From Bryum argenteum (lineage: Eukaryota > Streptophyta > Bryopsida > Bryales > Bryaceae), in NCBI GenBank assembly GCA_037043015.1, contig CM073327.1, positions 15,482,727 to 15,546,726 of the forward strand: a stretch of 64,000 nt of DNA. Direction: 5' to 3'. Both the position numbers and the translations under genes were made by a program. Below the pieces are notes generated by a model. The model was not told the origin of the DNA and did not search any database. It worked only from the letters and a program-made list of their open reading frames with translations. Positions 10,899-21,017 of this stretch are shown here, one piece after another (position 1 is the stretch's first letter; every line of letters begins with the position of its first letter).

Positions 10899-11479
10899 AA
10901 ATCGGGAAGAGATGCTAATCTACGGTAGTCTCGATCTACCGGTATGGAGGATGCAAACTCCTGGTAAAAAAAAAACGAATTCAAAAGAAAAGGAACTCGT
11001 TGTCAATAGAGTATCCAAAGTCTTGAGAATAAATGATAGAAGTTCTTTGTCGAGTGGAGGATCCAAATGCGGGATAGAAGTCTGCTGTTGATGGAGAATT
11101 TCTTCTACACTGGGAAATCAACCGCCCTCGGGTTCTCGTGACACCAAATTCATCAGACTGCAGTCTTTGGTCTTTGAAGCTCGGCTATGCCCGATTGTGG
11201 TGAATCTCGGCGATCGGCGTTGAATTTGGGCAACGTGAGAGGTCGGCGATGAATTTCGGCAGCGAGGAGTGAATTTCGGCCAGCAGACAGAGAATTTCAG
11301 CGGCCAATGTCAGTCACCGATGAATCCCCGCAGCAGTGCGTAGTTGTGAATCTCGATGCAGACACCAAGCTAGCTCGATTTCTCACTCGTCATCGTTGTC
11401 GATGGATTTGCCGAAGTTCCGAAGGAGCTACTACCGGTGTCTACACTGCAAGCGGAAAATGGAGAGTGGCTCAAGCAAT

Positions 11480-11496
11480 CGAGCGTGCTGATAACG
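11480..11496 (-). other. Putative primer-binding site of the copia element
   Basis: Directly inside the 5' LTR the minus strand reads CGTTATCAGCACGCTC. Many plant copia elements carry TTATCAGCACG here, where a tRNA (initiator-Met derived) primes minus-strand synthesis. The position is exact; the tRNA identity is from family knowledge. Confidence 0.6.
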
Positions 11497-11704
11497 TGTT
11501 ATAAGATGGAGGGCAGAGACAAGCCAAGGTTTAACGAAGGAGAGAGAGTGCTCCAAGGAGGAGACTAATGCATATAGTAGAATCGATCACAGGAAGTACA
11601 AGCGGCTGAGTGGTAGCCGTCAGTGCCGAAGATAGCGGCGGCACTTATCTACTCAGAACTGGACGAACGGTGGATGATGGATGAAACCCATTGTTCTCTT
11701 AACA
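11497..11704 (-). repeat. 5' LTR of the copia element
   Basis: This is the 208-bp partner of the LTR at 6274-6480, differing by a few bases around 11585-11593 and at 11691. It should contain the element's promoter. Confidence 0.97.
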
Positions 11705-12185
11705 CCATCCATAGTTAGCATGGACAAGAACCCCCTTGTGCTCGTCCATACGGGACATTGAAAGGCTGTACCAGCGAACTGGGCTCTTAGCACGTTGCTA
11801 TATTTGAGGGGAATAATTCTACCCCCTACAACCACACTAATATCGTTCACCACTCTATTTATTGTCATTGGAGTAAGTGATAGATTTGCTTGGGAATCAG
11901 TGTCCCATGTGATGGTAATTTGCTGCTTCCATGAGATGATGGGTAAAATAGAATATTCTCCAAAGGTTCCTTTTAGAGTATATCCCTATTAATTAGGACA
12001 GTGTACTTTTTTACCCTTTTTTCATTCATTCAGACAGACAGAGCCTCGTTTAGTGTGAAAACAGTAGGATCAACATTTGGCCTTGTTGGTTGGGACCATA
12101 GGATATTTTGCACAAGATTGACCTAATATCATTACCACTAAAACTAGGTTTCAGGTGGGATATGACCCAACAAATTTTGTATTTG

Positions 12186-12243
<58 letters not shown>

Positions 12244-12385
12244 AGAAGAAAGAAAGACAAAAATGGACTTCGAATGAAGAAGTTATAGTGCTAAGCAAGT
12301 GTTTAGCTTGTCATTCAAATGCCTGTTGGATTCTCACAAACGATGTGTTTAGAGGTTGAGCATTAGAAGTGTCCTTGTTACACCC
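11705..12385. other. Target DNA of the copia insertion, with poly(A) run
   Basis: Joining 11705 onward with 6269 leftward across the duplication restores a continuous minus-strand frame (about LTMDG then MSTLGSRRVL), but I recognise no product. A 56-base A run lies at 12186-12241, followed by GAAGAAGAAAGAAAG. No gene is supported. Confidence 0.5.
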
Positions 12386-12752
12386 CATGAGTACACTAGA
12401 GGATTGTCTTGGTTAGGTCTTAGGCCCCCAATGAGGAGGTCGTGGATTCTATTCCCCATGCCGGCGTGGTGCTCACCACTATAGTCCACCCAACTATTGT
12501 GGGGGGTCTTTGGACCTTGTTGTATGGGTACCTCAAAGCCCTTTGGGGGGATACTATGTCAAGTATCTTCAAGGCACTAGTAACTAGGCTAGAAACTAGC
12601 GTAGTTATAGTGTCCACCCTCGAGAGGGGGAAGTAGTGTTGTTCCAATTTCCCCTTGTCCGGTGGCCATCGGGATATTAGCATTACGAACGGACACTTCA
12701 TTCACCCCCGGCCCCTTAGAAGGGACCGGAGTTTCTATCTATCTATCTCTTG
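12386..12752 (+). repeat. SINE-like dispersed repeat, copy 4 (plus strand)
   Basis: This is the best-preserved full-length copy of the family at 1.2-2.1 kb, in the opposite orientation. It opens with a tRNA-like head: ATTGTCTTGGTTAGG as an A-box-like word and GGTCGTGGATTCTATTCC as a B-box-like word, at about the spacing of a tRNA promoter. It continues through CTCGAGAGGGGGAAG and ends in a (TCTA)n tail at about 12733-12749. Confidence 0.65.
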
Positions 12753-13045
12753 GTGTATTGGGGGGTAAGCGGGGCTTCTTTACAGATTCGACAAGCGCTA
12801 ATTATTTTGTCTTTCTTGCACATTATGGGAGTAGTGTTTACACCCACGACCATAATGAGTTTTTACGATTGCTTTTGTTATTGTGCTTGCGCAATTTTCT
12901 TTGTAGTCTTGCGTCTCCAATACACACAAAAACAACAAGTTGATCAAAGACATAAGAGATGGAAAGACAAAAAGCCAAGATTACAACAATCAAAGCTAAA
13001 AGAGGGCGTGTGTCGAGGACACGCCAGTTACAAATGGTGGGGAAT
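12753..13045 (+). mobile_element. Ty3/gypsy-like 3' remnant with polypurine tract
   Basis: The stretch ending GTGTCGAGGACACGCC, ACAAATGGTGGGGAATT resembles the extreme end of plant gypsy polyproteins followed by their polypurine tract. The preceding frame (RWKDKKPRLQQSKLKEG) is hydrophilic, as in that region. It is directly followed by the left LTR-like arm at 13046. Only the tail is present; no RT or integrase remains. Confidence 0.4.
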
Positions 13046-13678
13046 TCGAATTTAAGATCTGGTATACATATACCTCTTCTAGTTAAGTACTAGATTCTAC
13101 GGTTACCTACTTCAAAATTTGTCGAATATTCGCATCGTGCATGGAACGAGGGCAGTTTGGAGGGTAAAGCATGCAAATATTGCCTTGAAACTTTAAGGGG
13201 TTAAGAGAGTTGAGAAATACAAAAAGTTACCCGTTACACTAATCTCCACGTAACACTAACTAACAACTTCGTGAGTAGTGCTTTACAAATGATTCTTCCA
13301 CCTAACAACACTTTCAGACATAATAATTCCAAACATTTGAAATGTCAACAATTTAAAAAAATAAAAATAAAAAATCATATATTAGGTGTAAATCAATAGC
13401 AAATCAATTTGGAGAATATTTGGTAGTAAGGCTAATCAACATAGAAGTGATTCATGTGGTCAATATCAAAAGAAAAACTCCTCCACTACTTTCTAGTCAA
13501 CAACAAGAACAAAATCATTGTTTTAAAACATGCACCACCTACTCTTAGCACTCCCAAGATTCGAATCTTTATTTTGTTAAGATTCCCAAAGAATCTCGAA
13601 TCTTTCTTTAGTTGAGCATGAGACATCTAACATTGAGACAGTAAGGTGGCCAATCATGACGCAATTTTGGAAATATGT
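13022..13678 (+). repeat. Left LTR-like arm of a large inverted repeat
   Basis: This segment is present again in reverse complement at 16392-17015, with landmarks in mirrored order: AGATCTGGTATAC, GCATGCAAATA, TTAAGAGAGTTGAGAAA, TTACCCGTTAC, TTTGAAATGTCAACAA, AAACAATGATTTTGTTC and GGCCAATCATGACGCAATTT. Because the homology includes a polypurine-tract-like boundary, these are probably two copies of an LTR in opposite orientation. A short extension, 13684-13732, also has an inverted match at 15741-15790. Confidence 0.8.
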
Positions 13679-13802
13679 TTATGGCATAGAACAGACTTGG
13701 AGATGTAACATCAAATTGGTATTACAGATGGAAAATTTGCCAAACTTCAAGTATCCATCAGCCGCAAGTGGGGGAAACTTCCACTCCAAGTAGCAAAAAC
13801 TA

Positions 13803-14040
13803 GAAGAGGAGAAACTCCAATCTATTTAGAGGCCTGCGTGAACAGAGTGTTCGTTCGACGTATGCGTGGAGGTCATCACACCAATGGCGGGACTACTAAC
13901 CCCTCTCGGGGTGAACACTATGCTAGTTCCTACCTAACCACTGGTGCCTTAGGGATACCCAATATGGTATCCCTCCAAAGGGCTTTGAGGTACCTATACA
14001 ACAAGGTCCAAGAACCCCCAACCAACCATAGTTGGGTGAC
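13803..14040 (-). repeat. SINE-like dispersed repeat, copy 5 (truncated)
   Basis: This is the closest relative of copy 3 (1768-2100), sharing AACAGAGTGTTCGTTC, ACCCCTCTCGGGGTG and CCAAAGGGCTTTGAGGTACC. It lacks the tRNA-like head, breaking off after TAGTTGGGTG. Confidence 0.7.
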
Positions 14041-14271
14041 TCCAAAAACTACATTCATGCACCAATTCTCTCTAAACTACCTTCCAAATTGGGACGTTCC
14101 ATGAATGCGCATTGTTGACAAATCCAAATCCGACCGTCCTCGCTCCTCCAAATCTTTTCGAACTTTTTCCTCATGGGTTTGACCCCATTGTACCCTCGGA
14201 CCTCTCAATCTGAAAGAAATAAAGGGGAGGTTGGACTATGCAATGGCCAGGTCTTGTTGCTTTTGAAAAAT

Positions 14272-14504
14272 TTAACCCTTAAAAGTCCCTTGGGGATAGT
14301 ATGTACGTTGTCGTATAATTAGGATTTGATACCAACAAGAAACTCTAAACTCGAATCGTAACAGCTCACTAGAACCGCATTAATTCAAATGTCAACTTCT
14401 TCTTTGAACTCAAACCCATTAAATGTGTGCATTCACTCCAAATACAACCAAAATACACCGTATTCTACTGGTCGCCACGGCACGCTCAGACCTTTAGGGG
14501 TTAA
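14272..14504. mobile_element. piggyBac-like MITE, family 1, copy a (233 bp)
   Basis: The left end is TTAA-CCCTTAAAAGTCCC and the right end in reverse complement is TTAA-CCCCTAAAGGTC. An almost identical copy of exactly 233 bp lies at 36935-37167. There is no coding capacity. Confidence 0.85.
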
Positions 14505-14632
14505 GACAAGATCTAATGATCTTGATCATGGCCATGAAAATGGGCCTTTTCCAAAGCAATGGGGATTTGGAACCCTAAACTCGCATCACATGCATGCACC
14601 GCATGATGACACCTTCCCCCTTGCATGGTCGG

Positions 14633-15180
14633 AGACAAATTTGTTTTGGATTCACCATGGTGGTGAGTTTTTTGGACCCCTCAACGAATATTGCATGGTC
14701 GGAGACAAATTGGTATCGGATTCACTATATACGGTGGTGACCCTCTACAAATATTGCATGGTCCGCGACAAATTTGTTTTGGATTCACCATGGTGGTGAC
14801 CTTTTTTTGACCCTCTATGGATATTGAATGGTGCAAGGCAAATTGGTATTGAATTTACTATGGTGATTTTTTTATTGGACCCCTCTCTACAAATAATGCA
14901 TGGTCCGAGACAAATTGGTATCACATTTACCATGGTGGTGACATTTTTGGACCCCTCTATGAATATTTCATGGTCCGAGATAAATCGGTATCGGATTCAC
15001 TATACATGGTGGTGACCCTCTACAAATATTGCATGGTCCGAGACAAATTCGTTTTGGGTTCACTATGGTGGTCTTTTTATCGGAGGCCTCTCTACAACTA
15101 TTGCATGGTTCAAGACAAATTGGTGTCGGATTCACCGTGGTAGTGACCTTTCTTGGACCCCTCTATAAATATTGTATGAC
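14633..15180 (+). repeat. Tandem array, about 58-73-bp units, eight copies
   Basis: Units begin GCATGGTCCGAGACAAATTG (near 14633, 14691, 14757, 14825, 14896, 14967, 15030 and 15103) and continue through GGATTCACTATGGTGGTGAC and TTTTTGGACCCCTCTAC. Unit lengths vary because of deletions. Small frames over this array are translation of the repeat and not genes. Three more units occur at 17030-17200. Confidence 0.9.
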
Positions 15181-16391
15181 ACCTATATTTCCAACTTCAA
15201 AAATTCATAATTCAATGTACATTACCCAACAAATGAGTTACGTTCATTTTCTACAGCAGTAGGTTTTCCGGAGTAGGGTGATTGTGGAATGAGAATTTGA
15301 CAAGAATCTCAAACGTGTGGCAACGAGACTTTAGTGGATACGTAAAATTCCATAGTTGTGACTAACCAACTGTTGAATTTGGGACATTCCAAAAATGTCA
15401 ACAACTACAAATTCGAGACTGCCTAGTGAAAACCTATGGAAGATTGTAAAGGACCCTATACAAAATGGACTGATACCACAAAAACCAAAAGGAAGGGATT
15501 GAATCCACCGAACAAGCATGGAAAGACATCACTAAGGAGATAATTGAGATTCTCATTGCTAGCATGCCTAAACGTATGAGGGCTGTAATTGATGCTAGAG
15601 GTGGTAGCATAAGTTGGTATACCAAGATACTATATTTTTGTTTGATTTTGCAAGTTTAATGTAAATTTCTCTTCTTACATTAAAGTATACTTTTTGTTAA
15701 CTTTCCAATACAAATTTCCATCCGTGATCTAGCCCAAAACTCGATCTGTAATACCAATTCAAAATTACATCTCCAAGTCTATTCTCTGCCCTAAACGTAA
15801 ATCATTAGGTGGGGGGCACCTTTAAAAGAGTGCTACCAACATTTCTCGGAGCCCCTACCAGCCAATGGAATCTTTACTTCAGAATCCCTCGAATTTTGAT
15901 CTGGACCCCCCCCCAACCATTTTTGATAATTTTCGATTCAAAATGGAGAATGGGGCCCCAAATTACTCTGGAAGCCTAATCCCCAATTCCGTTAAAATGG
16001 CATTATTCCGCTAAAATGACACACTTCAACTTTCTGAACTATAGTCCAAAAACCATGTGATATAACAGAAATTTGAAGGTGACATTATGGAAAATGAGTG
16101 ACATTGTATATAAAGGAGTGATTATCAAAAAAAATTGTGATATTACAGAATACACCATTCCATGTGAGCACATATGTAAGATTTGGTGTGACAAAATGGC
16201 ACATGATATAGTGCCATTTTAACAGAATTGAGGTTCCTACTCCTTGGCATGTTAAGCCTATACATTAAAAATTTTAGGGGCTCTTTACCCCTCCCCTTCC
16301 TTGCCCCTGAGAAACTCTCGTAGCACTCATTTACGATGTTAGGTACCATAGGATAGTCCAAAATTGATGATTCCACTTAGATTCCCATGCA
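15181..16391. other. Non-coding DNA inside the inverted-repeat structure
   Basis: No gene is supported. It contains a 50-base inverted match to the left arm's flank (15741-15790) and, after that, about 600 bases with no partner in the left arm, so it looks like an insertion into the right arm. Confidence 0.5.
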
Positions 16392-17015
16392 CCCGTATTT
16401 CCAAAATTGCGTCATGATTGGCCACCTTAGTGTCTAGATGTTAGATGTCTCATGCTCAACTAAAGAAAGATTCGAGATTCCTTGGAGAATCTTTTAAAAG
16501 TAAAGATTCGAATCTTGGGAGTTCTAAGAATAGGTGTGCATATTTTAAAACAATGATTTTGTTCTGATTTTTTTTTATATTGACCACATGAATCACTTCC
16601 ATGTTGATTACCAATCCATCATTGATGAAATTCTCCAAATTATTTCTTCAATTTCAAAAAAAAAAAAAAAAGTAAAATAAAAATAAAAATAAAAATTGTT
16701 GACATTTCAAATGTCTACAATTTATTTTATGTGGAAGAATTCATTTGTAAAGCACTACACAAGAGTTGTGGATTACTGTAACGGGTAACTTTTGGTAAAT
16801 AACACTATTTCTCAACTCTCTTAACCTCTTGAAGTTTCAAGGCACTATTTGCATGCTTTACTCTCAAAACTGCCCTCTCTTCCATGCAAGATGCAAATTT
16901 TGAAGTTTGACACATTTTGAAGGAGTTAACAGTAGGATCTAGCACTTAACTAGTTTATGTACATGTATACCAGATCTTAGATTCAAATTCTTCATCACTT
17001 GTAAGTGGCGTGGAT
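16392..17015 (-). repeat. Right LTR-like arm of the large inverted repeat
   Basis: This is the reverse complement of 13022-13678, with moderate divergence and a poly(A)/poly(T)-type expansion near 16656. It ends CTTGTAAGTGGCGTGGATCC, the mirrored equivalent of the polypurine-tract-side boundary of the left arm. Confidence 0.8.
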
Positions 17016-17029
17016 CCTGGCATACAAGT

Positions 17030-17200
17030 ATTGCATGGTGCGATACTAATTGGTATCAGATTCACGATGGTGGTGACTTTTTTTGGACCCGTCTACGGAT
17101 ATTGCATGGTTCGAGATAAATTCGTATCGAATTTACTATGGTGGTAAACTTATTGGACTCGTATACAAATATCACATGGCCGGAGGCGAATCCGTTTTTG
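17030..17200 (+). repeat. Tandem array continuation, three units
   Basis: Three further units of the 14633-15180 array (starts near 17033, 17102 and 17173). They are separated from it by the right LTR-like arm and its flank, implying that this block was inserted into a once continuous array. Confidence 0.8.
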
Positions 17201-18981
17201 ATTGGCAAGAAAACTATACCATTTGTTGCCCGTATGGTGTTATAGATAGTCGGAGAAGTCACATGGCTATTTGGGGGATGGTGGCGATATTCCAAAGATT
17301 CGAATTGTTGGTCTTTTATTGATTCGAATACTTAGCAACAAAGGTTTGAAAGTGTGTGCAACATGGGTGGAGTTATCTTGTTGGACCAAATTCATGGAAC
17401 ATTCTTGTATGTCTATCTTGTTGGAATAAATGCATAGAGTATTCGTAGGGTTTTGAGGAATAGAATGTGGAATAGAATCATATTGGCTTGTTTGATTTAT
17501 GTTTCTTGGTGCACTTTTTCTTTCATATTGGAAACATGAAGGTTTTTGGCTGATTCGATTTGGGATTTTTTGTGTATGATTTGAGTATCTTGCACAAGTA
17601 CTTTTGACTATGATTGTTGTGTTCATCTTGGAAAGGTTGTCGATAACAAACAATTGACTTGTTTTATAAGGGTATTGAGTTTGATATATTTTTTGCCATG
17701 GAAAGCATTAGTGCAATAGAAGTAGCCAATTCAACTTCTTTGATATAAAAAAATACGAGTTATGGTTGCATTGTATAGAACTTATGACATTATCATCAAC
17801 AAATTTAATCTATTCATCACCAAAATATATCTAATGCTATGGTATATTATAGCTTTGGTGTTTTATAAAATGATGTGCAAAAGTGTTGTTATTATCCACT
17901 CATTCATTTGAAGTTCAATTGATTACTCTTTTTAATGGTATAGTTTTCTCAAAGTTGAGAACAAGATACTCAATATAGAAATCTTTATATTGAACATTTC
18001 TCACTTGATGGTAAAAAAATCAAGTTGTAAATTGTTAAGTGAAGTTGGACAGCTGCACAACCCTTACAATAATGGTTGTTTGCATAATATAGTGTACTAC
18101 ACTTGAATAGTAGTTTGTATAATTCCCAAGAAGTTATAAGGATTTTTATACTATGATAAAGGGAGAATTGGCATCATGTTGTGGCTTGAAAAATGTTACA
18201 TGTTAGTTACACAATTGTTACTCCATGTAAATAAAATGTTCAAAATACTAGAAAGCAATTAAAGGTATATTTGGTACAATCATGTTCGTTGTTCGAGACA
18301 TTTGAGCAATAGCAAGGTTTGCAAAATGTTTTGATTAGGTGGTTTTGATGATAAATTTTTTTGAACAATTGGAGAAATTGTTTGTAAACAAAGAACAAAA
18401 AGTGATCAATAAAAACTACCTAGCTTTTACATACAATTTTGAAAAAATATTTATGAGATATAACATAAAGATAAATAAGGTTTAAACTCATATTTGATGT
18501 ATAATTAGTATGTATATTTAGAGAACATAATACTTCGACAAACCATAACATAGCATAAGGTTAGTTTGGGAGGAATATATCCTAGTTGATCTACAGTCCT
18601 AAAAACCTTCATAATGGATTTTAGATCTCAAGAGGCAAATCCTCAATGTGGATTCAAAGATGTGACTCTTCATATTAAAAATAGATTCCTGTAAATTTCC
18701 TTGGTAATTATGTTGTAAACCGGACATTCAATATTGCATGCCCTCTAAATTAAAAGAAGAAATCAAATAAGCGTCTATATTGCACCAACGAGTGTCTTAA
18801 TTGCATAGTGCTTATTCTAGATTCTATTCAATCTCCATCAAGATAGTAATCAATTTCACTTGATCTCTTTGCTCTTTACATATTATGTTATTGTGTTGTT
18901 GAGAATATTATTATGCCACTTTAGCAGTTCAAGTACAATATAAGAGTGTACAGAATTTGAGTAAGTATTCAAGCATCAAAG
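17201..18981. other. AT-rich intergenic DNA, no gene seen
   Basis: No coding frame with recognisable features, no RNA gene and no clear repeat structure was found. Confidence 0.5.
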
Positions 18982-19647
18982 ATGTTGGCATTATTTCAAA
19001 AAACACCATCAACAATCAACATAAGTACAAATTATTTATCCTCCAACACCCTACATCATATACATCAAAAGAATGCCCATTTTCCTCAGAAATTCAATCA
19101 TGCTACAAAGCTTCCATGCCTTAGAATATCATGTAGTCACACAATTCTCAATAGTATGAAGTTCAGAGATGAAAAAAAAGATGACCAAAGTAGGTCACGA
19201 GTAATTGCTAGATGTGAAATGGAACCGAAAGGTCGAGATCCTACACCTGGACATGATGATCAATCACATAGTTGTGGAGATAAAAAATACCCAAAAAAAG
19301 ATCATTTAGGTGCGCACGATGAACACTCGAACAAAGCGTGCAACAAGAGAGGCGATGGACATTTAGAGCCAAAATCAAGTGCAAGTGAATGGCATGATAT
19401 CTTTAATGGAGAACTAAGAGAATGGAAAGGAAAAAGAAGTCCAAAGCACGATGAATGCGACGAAGACTATGATGATTACTCAAATAGAAATGCTGGATGT
19501 GAGGAAGATAATCAAACATCTAGTTGTCTCAATGCTACATATAAGGGTCAGAAGGCTTCTTTATTTCCAATGACATCTTATGGACCTAACTTCTATGCAC
19601 CAGTTGGAACAGCCGTGTTTCATTACCATTTTGATAGTCCATCTTAG
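18982..19647 (+). CDS. Orphan ORF, charged hydrophilic protein, 221 aa
   Basis: This single uninterrupted frame is far longer than expected in such AT-rich DNA. The first 60 residues are Ser/Asn/His-rich and relatively poor in acidic residues, which would allow a targeting sequence. Residues about 60-180 are strongly charged (KKDDQSRSR, CDEDYDDYSN), with scattered cysteines. The C-terminal 30 residues turn hydrophobic and aromatic (FYAPVGTAVFHYHF). I recognise no domain. A methionine at 19158 (MKFRDEKK) is an alternative start. It may be a lineage-specific gene or the exon of a larger one; no flanking exon was identified. Confidence 0.35.
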   Translation: MLALFQKTPSTINISTNYLSSNTLHHIHQKNAHFPQKFNHATKLPCLRISCSHTILNSMKFRDEKKDDQSRSRVIARCEMEPKGRDPTPGHDDQSHSCGDKKYPKKDHLGAHDEHSNKACNKRGDGHLEPKSSASEWHDIFNGELREWKGKRSPKHDECDEDYDDYSNRNAGCEEDNQTSSCLNATYKGQKASLFPMTSYGPNFYAPVGTAVFHYHFDSPS

Positions 19648-20075
19648 TTTTAAAATGATGTGGGTTTCAACTTATTACTTTATTCCATGTGATAAACATA
19701 CATAATAAGGCTAAGAAAAGCTCGTCAATGAAATCTAGAATTGCTAAAGAAGAACACATGTTGTATTTTATCTTGCCTTTGCTTGTTCTTATTCTATCAT
19801 GTATATCTTTCACAAGTATGTCATGCTAACCTGAAAATATTCATACAAATGATACATTCTAATTACAAAATTTAATGTGAATGTAAATATATATGTCTGT
19901 TGATAAAATTTTATCTTTTTATGTAATAATTAGGATATTAGTTGAGTTCGGAAGAACCCAACTATATATAAAGTCAATGGCAATAAGTCATGTCGTTTAG
20001 ATTCACTTATTATAGTTTTTCATTCACAAAGTTACTAAGTAAACAAAAGATGTTGTACTACACTAAATAGTATAT
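19648..20075. other. AT-rich intergenic DNA
   Basis: Nothing recognised. Confidence 0.5.
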
Positions 20076-21017
20076 TTAACCCCTAAACTACCAAGGCCTC
20101 CAATTAGGAGATTTGCGATTTTGGGCAGTCTAATTTAAGATGTTAAAAGTAATATTTTTGCCTAAAATTTTTACTGGATGTTCCCTATAATACAAGGTGT
20201 ATGTGGGAAAATTTTCAAAGTCAAACTCCACCTATGGAGTTCTCAAACGCAAATTTTAGTTTTCAGCCTTGGGGTGGGCAGAAAAAAAAACTTTTTATTT
20301 TTACCTTTTTTTTTAATTTTTTTTAAAAAAAAAATCTTTTCTTGATTGATTTTGTACTAAGGTTTCCAAGTGACCCAAGTTGAAACTTTTACCAATCCTA
20401 CAAGGGCACCCTTCAAAAATTACAAGAGCTAGATTCAAAGTTTTCTTTGATATTTCCATTTTTTCTTTCAAAATTTGCCAAAATTTGAGATTTTAGAATT
20501 TTTAGAATTTTTTTTTTCTTGAAATTCACAAACTCAAGAAGGTATATACTCACCGTTCATTTCCCCCCTAAACCATATACAATAAACGTGGTGCATGTTT
20601 TACCAAATCCTTGATTTCTACCTTCTTGTAGTAAATAAATTGCATGAAGGTTCAAAAAGCAAAATGAGTGTCTAAAATTTTGCATGGGCATGCCCAACTT
20701 AGTTATATACATGGAAAAAAAAATATGAGCTAGATGTTTAAGGTAATAAGCATCACGATTTCTTTTGCACAAAGTCGACTATGTTTGCTGGAAAAAAAAC
20801 TGCATCAACTTTGAATGTTATGATCTTACAAATGGCTACGATCCAACGGTTGAAATTTCAGCCACTACCTCTAATAATAGTTCTCTTCAAGATCATACGG
20901 TTGAAAGTTTCAAAAGAGTGTAAAAAATATTCTCACACTCCAAAGTTTACAAGGTGGTATGGAATTGTAATTTTGGAGTTTGGAGCTCACAAAACACCAT
21001 GGTAGTTTAGGGGTTAA
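20076..21017. mobile_element. TTAA-bounded non-autonomous element, 942 bp
   Basis: Both ends are TTAA-CCCCTAAACTACCA in inverted orientation, a perfect 14-base terminal repeat inside TTAA. The interior is AT-rich, with no transposase. Shared internal words link it to the 589-bp element at 4168-4756. Confidence 0.85.

Larger units (their letters stand above)
6274..11704 (-). mobile_element. Ty1/copia LTR retrotransposon, nearly intact
   Basis: This 5.43-kb element is bounded by two near-identical LTRs of 207 and 208 bp (6274-6480 and 11497-11704) that start TGTTA and end TAACA. It is flanked by the 5-bp target duplication CCATC (6269-6273 and 11705-11709). It reads on the minus strand: LTR, primer-binding region, Gag, protease, integrase, reverse transcriptase, RNase H, polypurine tract, LTR. 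Integrase preceding RT fixes it as copia rather than gypsy. The LTRs differ only around one short segment and one base, so insertion is recent. One frameshift and one nonsense codon interrupt the polyprotein, so this copy is not autonomous as written. Confidence 0.97.
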
